This document shows positions 26,286 to 34,837 of a stretch of 64,000 nt of DNA, in pieces. How positions within the stretch are numbered: the stretch's first letter is position 1; each line of letters begins with the position of its first letter. The position numbers and the translations under genes were made by a program. Under the pieces are notes generated by a model. It ran no database searches and was not told the origin of the DNA. It saw only the letters and a program-made list of their open reading frames with translations. Source of the stretch: Streptomyces sp. NBC_00094. Lineage in GTDB: Bacteria > Actinomycetota > Actinomycetes > Streptomycetales > Streptomycetaceae. The stretch covers positions 7,197,501 through 7,261,500 of the forward strand of contig NZ_JAPEMB010000001.1 in the NCBI RefSeq assembly GCF_026343125.1, in the 5' to 3' direction.

Positions 26286-27182
26286 CTCCGCGTTCCGCAC
26301 CGGCCGGGCCTCTCCGGCCGGCTCTGACACCGACAGCGCCTCCGGCGGCACCGTCATGCGGTCCAGGGTGAGCTGGACCAGGCCGCCCGCCGCGACCGCG
26401 CCGCAGACCAGCGCGGCGACGGTGCCCGCCGTGCCGTAGCGGAAGCTCTCGCCGAACAGGGTCAGGCCCACGGCCGCCGCGACCACCGGGTTCACCACGG
26501 TGACCGTGGCCAGCGGCGCGGCCAGCCCGGCGCCCCGGTACGAGGCCTGGGAGAGGAGCAGCCCGGTCACGGCGAGCGCCGAGAGGACGAGCAGCCCGGT
26601 CCACTCGGCGAGCGGGGCGCCCGAGGTCCACTCCTCGGCGACGGACTTGGTGAAGACCGAGGCCATGCCGAAGGAGACGCCGGCGGCCGCGGCCAGGATC
26701 ACACTGCGCAGCACGGACCGGCCCACCAGGTGCGCCACGGTGAACAGGACGGCCACCAGGGTGACCGTGCCCGCCGCCAGCAGCCACCGCTCCGCGTCGG
26801 CCAGGGACTGGGTGTCGGAGCCGTTCGTGAGGCTCAGCAGCCCGGCCAGGCCGACGGTGGCCATGAGGGCGCCGCGCCAGGCGCGCCGCCCGGCCCGGCG
26901 GCCGACGAAGAGGGCCGCCATGGGCAGCGCGAAGACGATCGTCAGAGCGCCCAGCGGCTGGACCAGGCTGAGCGGACCGAACGCCAGGGCGGCCACGTGC
27001 AGGGTCGCGCCGAGACCGTTGAGCAGGACGGACACCCACCAGGCAGGGCTGCGCAGCGGCGCGTAGCGCGGACCGGCGGCGGAGGCCGCGACCCGCTCCT
27101 GCACGATCGCCGCGGCCGCGTAGGCGACCGCCGAGACCAGGGCGAGGATCACGGACAGCAGGAGGGGACTCATACCTTCCAC
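26166..27182 (-). CDS. EamA/DMT-family transporter
   Basis: A 338-residue membrane protein with about nine or ten hydrophobic helices in two EamA-like halves, such as PLLLSVILALVSAVAYAAAA and the GASVFTKS-like middle boundary. The C-terminal 45 residues (after the last helix) are hydrophilic and rich in Glu/Pro/Arg, an unusual tail. I chose GTG at 27182 because GGAAGAGAG lies ahead of it; the internal ATG at 27173 has too close a ribosome site. The tail-coding part lies antisense to the last 120 bp of the wall hydrolase, and both reading frames look real. Substrate unknown; metabolite or drug export is typical of the family. Confidence 0.88.
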   Translation of the reverse strand: MEGMSPLLLSVILALVSAVAYAAAAIVQERVAASAAGPRYAPLRSPAWWVSVLLNGLGATLHVAALAFGPLSLVQPLGALTIVFALPMAALFVGRRAGRRAWRGALMATVGLAGLLSLTNGSDTQSLADAERWLLAAGTVTLVAVLFTVAHLVGRSVLRSVILAAAAGVSFGMASVFTKSVAEEWTSGAPLAEWTGLLVLSALAVTGLLLSQASYRGAGLAAPLATVTVVNPVVAAAVGLTLFGESFRYGTAGTVAALVCGAVAAGGLVQLTLDRMTVPPEALSVSEPAGEARPVRNAESDGDSPRPEVGQGVDVGAVPGTRPHLEVEMRSRAVAGRP

Positions 27183-27492
27183 GATCTCTCTTCCGGGCGA
27201 TTTCGGCGTCGTACCAGGGGACGTCCTGGCGGATACCGCCATCGCAGTACACGGCCCGCGTGTACGACCGGAGATGTACACCCGCGCAGGTCGGAAGGGG
27301 TGGAAGGGGGTGAATCGGGCAGCCGGTTCCGGTGCGGAAGAATCATCGCCGGGGCGAAGACTTCGCCCCGGCGACATCCGCCCCGGCGACGCTCGCCGCA
27401 GAAGTACACGGCGACGTCCGCCGCAAGGCGCGCGGCGACGTGCGCCGCAGGGCACACGGCGATATTCGCCACAGGAGCAGGGGGGCACGGGC
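27183..27492. other. 310-bp divergent intergenic region with hairpin and 24-bp repeats
   Basis: It separates the EamA gene from the FhuF-like gene. A near-perfect hairpin (arms 27348-27359 and 27361-27372) is followed by about four degenerate 24-bp tandem units beginning CGGCGACG(T/C) at 27384, 27409, 27433 and 27457. In the FhuF frame these repeats encode an Arg-rich stretch, but no start codon with a ribosome site precedes it, so I treat it as leader DNA. No iron box was recognised. Confidence 0.6.
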
Positions 27493-28218
27493 GTGGGACA
27501 GGACATGGATCTCGTCGAGAGCGGATCGGTCGGCGGATTCTTCGCGCTGCGGACCACCGCGCCGGAGACCGGAGGAGCACACCTCCCCCTCGCCCTCCTG
27601 TACGCGGGGGAGGACGGCCCTCTCGCCGCGCGCGTGGACCGGGTCGCCGCCCGGCTCCACGCTCCCGAGCGGCGCGTCGGGGCATCCGTCGCCCACCTCG
27701 GGCTCGCGGCCCGGCTCTGGTCCACCGCGCTCGGACCCGCCGCGCTGTACGGGCGCTTCCCCGCCCTTGACCCCGCCGAGCTGTACTGGGACGGGGCGCT
27801 GACCTCCCCCGACGACCTGTGGTGGGCCGGCTCCGCGACCCGCCCCGGCACCGTGGAGGAGCTCCGCGCCGCCGTCCAGGAGGCCCACCTCGTCCCGCTG
27901 CACGCGGCCCTGCGCCGCGACGGCCGGATCTCACCCCGGCTGCTCTGGGGCAACGCCGGCTCCGCCCTCGCCGGCGCCCTGCGCGAGCTCACCCGCTGGG
28001 CCCGCGCCCAGGACCGGCCGGAGGTCGCCGAGCGGGCCGCCACCCTCGTCTCCGGGCTCCTCGACCACCCCGACCTCGCCGGTACGGTCCGCGGCCCCCA
28101 GCTGCGCCGTACCAGCTGCTGCCTCTACTACCGCTGCCCCGGCGGCGGACTGTGCGGGGACTGTGTCTTCGACCACGCCCCCCGAGCGGGTTTGGAGGGG
28201 CGGCCCCCCGCTCCGTAA
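27493..28218 (+). CDS. (2Fe-2S)-binding protein, FhuF-like
   Basis: A 241-residue protein. The C-terminal C-C-(x)4-C-(x)5-C-(x)2-C cluster (TSCCLYYRCPGGGLCGDCVF) is the FhuF-like [2Fe-2S] signature. The rest is a helical domain with conserved WSTALGPAALYGRFP- and LLWGNAGSALAGAL-like stretches known from siderophore ferric-reductase family proteins. It probably reduces ferric siderophores in the cytoplasm, by analogy to FhuF. GTG at 27493 has AGGGGGG upstream; ATG at 27505 is an alternative. It stands alone, without a nearby siderophore transporter. Some family members lack a demonstrated reductase role. Confidence 0.82.
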   Translation: MGQDMDLVESGSVGGFFALRTTAPETGGAHLPLALLYAGEDGPLAARVDRVAARLHAPERRVGASVAHLGLAARLWSTALGPAALYGRFPALDPAELYWDGALTSPDDLWWAGSATRPGTVEELRAAVQEAHLVPLHAALRRDGRISPRLLWGNAGSALAGALRELTRWARAQDRPEVAERAATLVSGLLDHPDLAGTVRGPQLRRTSCCLYYRCPGGGLCGDCVFDHAPRAGLEGRPPAP

Positions 28219-28281
28219 AGTTGCTTCTTCGAGAGCCCGCAAGCGGCGACGACGGACGAGCGAACGAGGAACCCGAAGGCC

Positions 28282-29766
28282 ATGACGGTGACCGAAGAAA
28301 ACCAGGACTACGGGCCGGGCGTCGACCCCGATCGCCTGGCCGTCTGCCTGAGCGTCCTCGACGAGCTCGACAAGCTGGACGTCGACCACCCGGACGCCAT
28401 CGTCGTCCGGCGCGCCACCGCCGGGATCTACCGGACCGTGAAGCAGCGCCGCCGCCAGGAGCGCCGGGCCGCCAAGACCGCCAACGACAAGGCGGTCACC
28501 GAGGCCACGGCCACCGGCTCCGCGCAGCGCATCGACGACGAGACCGAGGGCATCCTGCCGTCCTCGGTGACGGAGGAGGGGCGGATCGCCGGGATACTCC
28601 AGCGCCCCCGTTCCTGCTACGTCTGCAAGACGCGCTTCGTCGAGGTCGACTACTTCTACCACCAGCTCTGCCAGCCTTGCGCGGCGCTGAACCGGGCCAA
28701 GCGGGAGGCCGGCGCGGACCTCACCGGCAAGCGCGCGCTGCTCACCGGCGGCCGGGCCAAGATCGGCATGTACATCGCGCTGCGGCTGCTCCGCGACGGC
28801 GCGCACACGACGATCACCACGCGCTTCCCCAAGGACGCCATCCGCCGCTTCAAGGCCATGGACGACTCCGCGGACTGGATGCACCGCCTGGAGGTCGTCG
28901 GCATCGACCTGCGCGACCCGGCCCAGGCCGTGGCCCTCGCCGACCAGATGACCGAGGCCGGTCCCCTGGACATCCTCATCAACAACGCGACGCAGACCGT
29001 CCGCCGCCTGCCGTCCGCCTACGCCGCCCTGGTCGACGGCGAGAACGCCGCCCTGCCCGCCGGCGAGCTCCCGGCCCACCACGTCATCGGCGCCTTCAAC
29101 TCCGGCGCGGTCGGCGAGCTCGGGACGGCCGCCGCGCTGCCCGCCGGTGTGAGCGGCCTGGAGGCGCAGCAGGTCGCCGACCTCGCCCTGGTCGCGGGCA
29201 ACGCCAGCATCGCCCGGCACCTCGACGGCACCGCCATCGACGCCGGCGGCCTGGTGCCGGACGTCGTCGAGAGCAACACCTGGGTGCAGAGCATCGAGCA
29301 GATCTCCCCGGTGGAGCTCCTCGAGACCCAGCTGTGCAACTACACGGCTCCGTTCATCCTCATCAGCAAGCTGCGTCCGGTGATGGCAGAGGCCGCGAAG
29401 AAGGCGGCCAGCGGGCGTTCCTACATCGTCAACGTCTCGGCGATGGAAGGCGTCTTCAGCCGCGGCTACAAGGGTGCGGGGCACCCGAACACCAATGCCG
29501 CGAAGGCCGCGATGAACATGGTGACGCGGACCAGCGGCCAGGAGATGTTCGAGACCGACGGCATCCTCATGACCTCGGTCGACACCGGCTGGATCACCGA
29601 CGAGCGTCCGCACTTCGACAAGCTGCGCCTCGCCGAGGAGGGCTTCCACGCTCCGCTCGACCTCGTCGACGGCGCGGCCCGCGTCTACGACCCGGTCGTG
29701 CGCGGCGAGGCCGGCGAGGACCTCTACGGCTGCTTCCTGAAGGACTACGCCCCCGCGAACTGGTAG
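28282..29766 (+). CDS. SDR oxidoreductase with N-terminal Zn-ribbon extension
   Basis: A 494-residue protein. Residues about 1-150 are an extension containing a basic coiled-coil-like stretch and a four-Cys motif (C-x2-C, then C-x2-C: SCYVCKTRF and LCQPCAALN), probably a zinc ribbon. The rest is a short-chain dehydrogenase fold. The cofactor motif is degenerate (LLTGGRAKIGMYIA for TGxxxGIG). DILINNATQTVRR, NVSAMEG and the YKGAG-x-NAAK pair (candidate Tyr and Lys of the active site) are visible. A 60-residue insertion lies within the Rossmann fold. The reaction is unknown. A very strong terminator follows. Confidence 0.88.
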   Translation: MTVTEENQDYGPGVDPDRLAVCLSVLDELDKLDVDHPDAIVVRRATAGIYRTVKQRRRQERRAAKTANDKAVTEATATGSAQRIDDETEGILPSSVTEEGRIAGILQRPRSCYVCKTRFVEVDYFYHQLCQPCAALNRAKREAGADLTGKRALLTGGRAKIGMYIALRLLRDGAHTTITTRFPKDAIRRFKAMDDSADWMHRLEVVGIDLRDPAQAVALADQMTEAGPLDILINNATQTVRRLPSAYAALVDGENAALPAGELPAHHVIGAFNSGAVGELGTAAALPAGVSGLEAQQVADLALVAGNASIARHLDGTAIDAGGLVPDVVESNTWVQSIEQISPVELLETQLCNYTAPFILISKLRPVMAEAAKKAASGRSYIVNVSAMEGVFSRGYKGAGHPNTNAAKAAMNMVTRTSGQEMFETDGILMTSVDTGWITDERPHFDKLRLAEEGFHAPLDLVDGAARVYDPVVRGEAGEDLYGCFLKDYAPANW

Positions 29767-29784
29767 GCGGCGGGTCCCGCCGTC

Positions 29785-29826
29785 CCGGAAAGGGCGCCCC
29801 ACCGCCTGGTGGGGCGCCCTTTCCGG
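29785..29826. terminator. strong rho-independent-type terminator after the SDR
   Basis: A 19-bp perfect stem (arms 29785-29803 and 29808-29826) with a 4-base loop, 18 bp after the SDR stop. It ends the upstream transcription unit and defines the left border of the small-peptide unit. Confidence 0.9.
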
Positions 29827-30048
29827 CTTGTTTCACTCGATCGCGTCACACTTTCGAGCCCGGTAGAGCGCGGACGTGCTCATTTGGTTACTGTGATGTC
29901 CATCGGTCGGCCACCGAGGAGACACACCATCCTCACGGCCGGTCCGGGGACTGGCCTTCCACCAAGGCCGCGGTCCCGCCCGATGAACGGCGCCACCGCG
30001 ACCGACGGCACCCAGTCCTCACAGGTACGCGACACAAAGGAGTGCGCG

Positions 30049-30219
30049 GTGACAACCGAACTGACGAAGCAGGAACCGAGACCGGACCAGCCCCAGGACC
30101 GGCCCCGCCGGAACGGCGAGCTCGGAAGCCTCGAAGTGTGGGCCCGCTCGGCCCCCATCCGGTTGGCGGGCTACGAGGACGACCTCGCGGAGCCCCACAT
30201 CCTGCCTGGCATCGACTGA
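30049..30219 (+). CDS. 56-residue peptide of unknown function (possible precursor peptide)
   Basis: A single short gene. GTG at 30049 is preceded by AAAGGAG at 7 bases, one of the best ribosome sites in the window. The product has a hydrophilic Gln/Pro/Arg-rich N half (TKQEPRPDQPQDRPRR) and a conserved-looking C half (SLEVWARSAPIRLAGY followed by EDDLAEPHILPGID). There is no signal peptide, no Cys, and one Trp and one Tyr. Strong terminators lie on both sides (29785-29826 and 30249-30285), so it is its own transcription unit. The leader-plus-C-terminal-motif organisation recalls ribosomally made peptide precursors. No modifying enzyme is adjacent, and I do not recognise the family. Confidence 0.7.
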   Translation: MTTELTKQEPRPDQPQDRPRRNGELGSLEVWARSAPIRLAGYEDDLAEPHILPGID

Positions 30220-30248
30220 GTCGGCGCCCTGGTGTAACCCTTGCTCCA

Positions 30249-30285
30249 CCGCTGCCCCCGGCCGCCTTCCGGCCGGGGGCAGCGG
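30249..30285. terminator. strong hairpin terminator, bidirectional
   Basis: A 15-bp perfect stem (30249-30263 with 30271-30285) and 7-base loop, 29 bp after the peptide gene. The convergent lipase-maturation gene ends 50 bp on the other side, so the hairpin may serve both. Confidence 0.85.
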
Positions 30286-30334
30286 CGTGTCCGGCGCCCG
30301 GTGCGTGCCTCGCGTGTGTGCGGTACGCGTCCCC

Positions 30335-31756
30335 TCACCGGTCCGCAGGTTCTCGTAGCCGGATCGGCGGCAGGTACTCGCGCACCAGGGTGCGGTGCCA
30401 CCAGGCGCCGGTCGCGCGCAGCTCGCGCCAGGTCGTGTACCGGTACCGGTAGAGCCGGGCGCGGACCAGGGCCGGCGGCGCGTCCGGGAAGGGGTTGTGG
30501 GCGAGCAGCCGCAGCGTGTCCCGGTCGCCGTCGAGCAGCCGCTCCACGAAGGGCCCGAACCAGTCGCGGGCGTACCCGGGGGAGAGGGCGGCGAACCACA
30601 TGAGCCAGTCCAGCCGGAGGTGGTACGGGGCGAACTGGCGGGGCAACCGGCGCGGATCGCCCGGCTTGCCCCGGAAGCCGTACTCCCGCCACACCGTGCC
30701 CGCGTGCGGAACCGGGTCGTCGGTGCCCTCGACGACGATCTCGTCCCGTACCCGGCCGACCGTACCGAAGGCGCCATAGGTGTTGACCAGGTGGAAGGGG
30801 TCGTACGAGCGGTTCATCGCCTGGTTGCGGGAGAGCAGGTTGCGCACCGGGCGGTAGCTCCGGACCAGGACGAAGACGGTCACCGCGACGACCAGGACGA
30901 CGTACCAGAGCGGCGGGGCAGGCCGCGGGTGCTCCCCGGTGAGCGCGGAGGCGTCCACCACCGACAGGGCGAGCACGATGGTGAGCCAGTTCAGCCAGGC
31001 GAAGTTCCCGGAGAGCACCAGCCACACCTGGGTCGCGATCATGAGGCACGCGGCGATGCCGGCCACCGGCTGCGGGGTGAAGAGCAGGAACGGCACGAAC
31101 AGCTGGACGACGTGGTTGGCGGCCGCCTCGACCCGGTGCAGCGGGCGCGGGAGGTGGTGGAAGAACCAGCTCAGCGGGCCGGGCATCGGCTGTGTCTCGT
31201 GGTGGTGGTAGAGGCAGGTGAGATTCCGCCAGCAGCGGTCGCCGCGGATCTTGATGAGCCCGGCGCCGAACTCGACCCGGAAGAGCAGCCAGCGCAGCAG
31301 GAAGAGGACGAGGACGGGCGGTCCGATGTCGTCGTTGCCGAGGAAGACCGCGAGGAACCCGGTCTCCAGGAGCAGCGACTCCCAGCCGAAGGAGTACCAG
31401 GTCTGGCCCACGTTCACGATCGACAGGTACAGCGCCCAGAGGACGAACCACAGGAGCATCGACACCGGCAGCGGCACCGCGTCCCCGGCGCCCGCCACGA
31501 GGGCCAGGGCGATCGCGGCCCCGGTCCACGCGACGGCCGCGAACAGCCGGTCGGAGTAGCGCCAGTGGAAGAGGGACGGGGTGTCACGCGGTCGGGTCCT
31601 GCCGACGTACTCCGGTATCGGGAGCATGCCGCGCTCACCGATCAGCGCCCGGAACTGGAGGGCGGCCGAAAGGAACGCCACGCAGTACAGCCCGGCGAGG
31701 CCCCGCTGGAACATGGTCCGGCTCAGCCACAGGTCGGGCGCGGTGAACCACTCCAT
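30335..31756 (-). CDS. lipase maturation factor family membrane protein
   Basis: A 473-residue polytopic protein similar to LMF1/LMF2. The N terminus reads FTAPDLWLSRTMFQRGLAGL. Several transmembrane segments follow, with conserved TWYSFGWESLLLETGFLAVFL, RVEFGAGLIKIRGD and the C-terminal VREYLPPI motif. In animals LMF1 helps lipoprotein lipases fold. Bacterial members are of unknown role but sit in the membrane. The ATG at 31756 and length fit the family. DUF1990 and YndJ-like genes lie upstream on the same strand, 23 bp apart, so it may be the last gene of a three-gene operon. Confidence 0.9.
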   Translation of the reverse strand: MEWFTAPDLWLSRTMFQRGLAGLYCVAFLSAALQFRALIGERGMLPIPEYVGRTRPRDTPSLFHWRYSDRLFAAVAWTGAAIALALVAGAGDAVPLPVSMLLWFVLWALYLSIVNVGQTWYSFGWESLLLETGFLAVFLGNDDIGPPVLVLFLLRWLLFRVEFGAGLIKIRGDRCWRNLTCLYHHHETQPMPGPLSWFFHHLPRPLHRVEAAANHVVQLFVPFLLFTPQPVAGIAACLMIATQVWLVLSGNFAWLNWLTIVLALSVVDASALTGEHPRPAPPLWYVVLVVAVTVFVLVRSYRPVRNLLSRNQAMNRSYDPFHLVNTYGAFGTVGRVRDEIVVEGTDDPVPHAGTVWREYGFRGKPGDPRRLPRQFAPYHLRLDWLMWFAALSPGYARDWFGPFVERLLDGDRDTLRLLAHNPFPDAPPALVRARLYRYRYTTWRELRATGAWWHRTLVREYLPPIRLREPADR

Positions 31757-31778
31757 CCCCTCCAGTATCGGCCCGGGA

Positions 31779-32326
31779 TCAGGTCCTGACGAGGCGCCGC
31801 AGGGTCCGGCCCAGCCGGCGTGCGTACGCCCGCTGGAGCGGCGGGATCAGGGGGCCGGCGAGACGCGTGTACCAGGCCGCCGGCCGACTGAACGCGGTGA
31901 CCGTGAACCGGACCGAGCCGTCGGGCTCCAGCGTGACGACGAAGGACTCCTCCCCGCGCTCCGGGTGCCCGGTCAGGGTGCCGTAGGCGAAGCCGACGCG
32001 GTGTTCCTCGTACGCCGTCCAGACCACCGCGCACGGGGCGCCGAGCCGGACCGGTCCGACGCCCACCGACACCTCCAGATGGATGCCGGGCTCGGCACGG
32101 ACGGCCTCGCTGCGGACGGTCGCCCCGGAGGCGCGGTGCGTCCGCCAGGTGGTGACAGCGGCGCCGGCGGCCTCGAAGGCGGTGCGGCCGTGGCCGACGA
32201 CCGCGCTGTGCCGCAGGTGGTGGTAGCCCTCCGGGAGGCTCTCCGGGGCGCGGGTGGCGCCGACCTCGGGGTAGGTGAGGCTCGGGCGGGGGCGGGCGGT
32301 GCGGGTGAGGCCGGTCGTGAGGCGGG

Positions 32327-32330
<4 letters not shown>
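31779..32330 (-). CDS. DUF1990 family protein
   Basis: A 183-residue protein matching the DUF1990 (UPF0548-like) family: LTYPEVGATR near the start, YHHLRHSAVVGHGR, and GFAYGTLTGHPERGEESF in the centre. No transmembrane helices or known catalytic residues. Its ATG overlaps the YndJ stop (ATGA), so the two are translationally coupled. Such pairs are common in actinobacteria, but no biochemical function is known. The upstream frame overlaps the coding strand of YndJ and is not used. Confidence 0.88.
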
Positions 32331-33268
<938 letters not shown>

Positions 33269-33288
33269 GGGACACCCCCCCCGTCGAC

Positions 33289-33302
33289 TTGAACGTGTTC
33301 AA
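33289..33302. promoter_or_regulatory. palindromic operator, copy 1
   Basis: TTGAAC-GT-GTTCAA, about 20 bp before the YndJ start. Together with a second copy 40 bp away it is a good candidate for a dimeric TetR-type repressor site. No repressor gene is adjacent in the window. Confidence 0.75.
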
Positions 33303-33327
33303 CTGACGGGTTGAGCGTAGAGCCTTT

Positions 33328-33343
33328 CTTGAACGTGTTCAAG
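33328..33343. promoter_or_regulatory. palindromic operator, copy 2
   Basis: CTTGAAC-GT-GTTCAAG, a 16-bp palindrome with a 2-bp centre, about 60 bp before YndJ and 40 bp centre-to-centre from copy 1. The separation is close to four DNA helix turns, which would let two dimers bind the same face. Confidence 0.75.
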
Positions 33344-33480
33344 TAGGGCGTTCGCCCGGTCGGGTGCCGGTCGACCCGGTCGGCCTTCCTCCGCTTGCGG
33401 GGGCCCGCGCGCTGCGACAGACATGAGGCACTGGCCGCAACCGGGCACCGGGCCCCGGGGAGAGAAAACGGGAGAACCAG

Positions 33481-34773
33481 GTGCGCTCATCCCAGCACCG
33501 GACGCGGCGAACCCCTGCCGCTCCCGGACCCGCCGTGCTCACCGGGCCCGCCGCGATCACCGCGATCACCGCGCTCGCGTCGACGCTCCTCGTCGCCGGC
33601 TGCTCCTCCGGCGGGGAGGGCGGCAGCCACGGCGAGCAGCCCGAGGCAGCCACCGCCCAGGAGGTCTTCCTGCAGCCGGTCGCCGCCCGGGGCCCCGACC
33701 CCTTCACCCCGTCCACCGCCCGGATCGCCGCCCCCGCGACCCCGGTGGTACGCGACCCCGGCGCCGCCTCCGTCCAGCAGATCCGCGAGGTCACCGGCTC
33801 CACCCCCGGCCTCTACGGCGGCACGCGGGCGGAGGCGAGCTGCGACGTCGAGCAGCAGGCCGCCTTCCTCGCCGCCGACCCCGGCCGGACCCGGGCCTTC
33901 GCCGAGGCGGCAGGAATCCCCGAGGGGAACGTCCCCGGCTGGCTGCGCGGACTGACCCCGGTCGTCCTGCGCGCCGACACCCGGGTTACCAACCACGGCT
34001 ACCGGGACGGCGGTGCCACCGCCTTCCAGTCCGTCCTCCAGACCGGCACGGCGGTCCTCGTCGACCAGTACGGCTCCCCGCGCGTCCGCTGCGCCTGCGG
34101 CAACCCGCTCCGCACGCCGGTCTCCGTCCAGGGCGGCATCCACCAGGGCGACCCGTGGGACGGCTTCGACCCCGAGCACGTGATCGTCGTCCGGCCGACC
34201 AGCACCGTCGTCACCAGCCTGGTCATCGTGAACGCCGCGGACCGCACCTGGATCGAGCGACGGACCGGCAGCGACGGGGCCGAGGACCGCAAGCCCGTGG
34301 TGGAGCCGTCGTGCGACCCGGACGCGTGCCACCTGACCGAGGCGGCCACGCCGGACCCGGCGCGGCCCGACCCGGCGCGACCCGATCCGACCCGGCCCGA
34401 TCCCGTGCGGCCCGCCCCGGCCACGCCCGACCTGAGCACCCCGGTCCCGACCGACCCCGCACCCGTGATCCCGGACCCGTCGGGGAGCGGCGGCACCGGC
34501 ACCGACCCGTCGCCCGCGTACCCCGACGCCTCCGGCGAGCCGTACCCCGACCCGTACGAGGAGCCGACCTCGGAGCCGTTCCCCGACCCGTCCATGGACC
34601 CGTACGCGGACCCCGATGCCGACCCCCACGCCGATCCGTACGCGGACCCGTACGCCGAGCCCCCGGTCGAGCCGCCCGTCGAGCCGCCGACAGCTCCGGA
34701 GGGTGGGCTTCCGCCCGAGGAGTTCTTCCCGCCCGACACGGGGCCGGAGCAGCCCGAGACGTTCGAAGGCTGA
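33481..34773 (+). CDS. secreted lipoprotein, DUF6777-like
   Basis: A 430-residue exported lipoprotein. A long N-terminal signal segment ends in the lipobox LVAGC (CSSGGEGG follows), giving lipid attachment at that Cys. The centre contains a compact conserved domain (PVVRDPGAASVQQIREVTG to HQGDPWDGFDPEHVIVVRP) with two or three Cys that may pair. The last 150 residues are Pro/Asp/Glu/Ala repeats (DPARPDPARPDPTRP, PYADPDADPHADP), a flexible wall-spanning linker. GTG at 33481 with GGGAGA just ahead fits. Divergent from the YndJ operon. Function unknown. Confidence 0.85.
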   Translation: MRSSQHRTRRTPAAPGPAVLTGPAAITAITALASTLLVAGCSSGGEGGSHGEQPEAATAQEVFLQPVAARGPDPFTPSTARIAAPATPVVRDPGAASVQQIREVTGSTPGLYGGTRAEASCDVEQQAAFLAADPGRTRAFAEAAGIPEGNVPGWLRGLTPVVLRADTRVTNHGYRDGGATAFQSVLQTGTAVLVDQYGSPRVRCACGNPLRTPVSVQGGIHQGDPWDGFDPEHVIVVRPTSTVVTSLVIVNAADRTWIERRTGSDGAEDRKPVVEPSCDPDACHLTEAATPDPARPDPARPDPTRPDPVRPAPATPDLSTPVPTDPAPVIPDPSGSGGTGTDPSPAYPDASGEPYPDPYEEPTSEPFPDPSMDPYADPDADPHADPYADPYAEPPVEPPVEPPTAPEGGLPPEEFFPPDTGPEQPETFEG

Positions 34774-34825
34774 GGAGCGACGGGGTGAAACGGATCTTCA
34801 TGGTGCGCAGGGGCGGAGCTGCGCC

Positions 34826-34831
34826 TAGCGT
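34826..34831 (+). promoter_or_regulatory. -10 box of a probable leaderless transcript
   Basis: TAGCGT ends six bases before the ATG at 34838, matching the usual -10 to start distance, and no ribosome site is present. The -35 is not obvious. It suggests a leaderless mRNA for the phosphatase gene. Confidence 0.45.
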
Positions 34832-34837
34832 GGCCCC

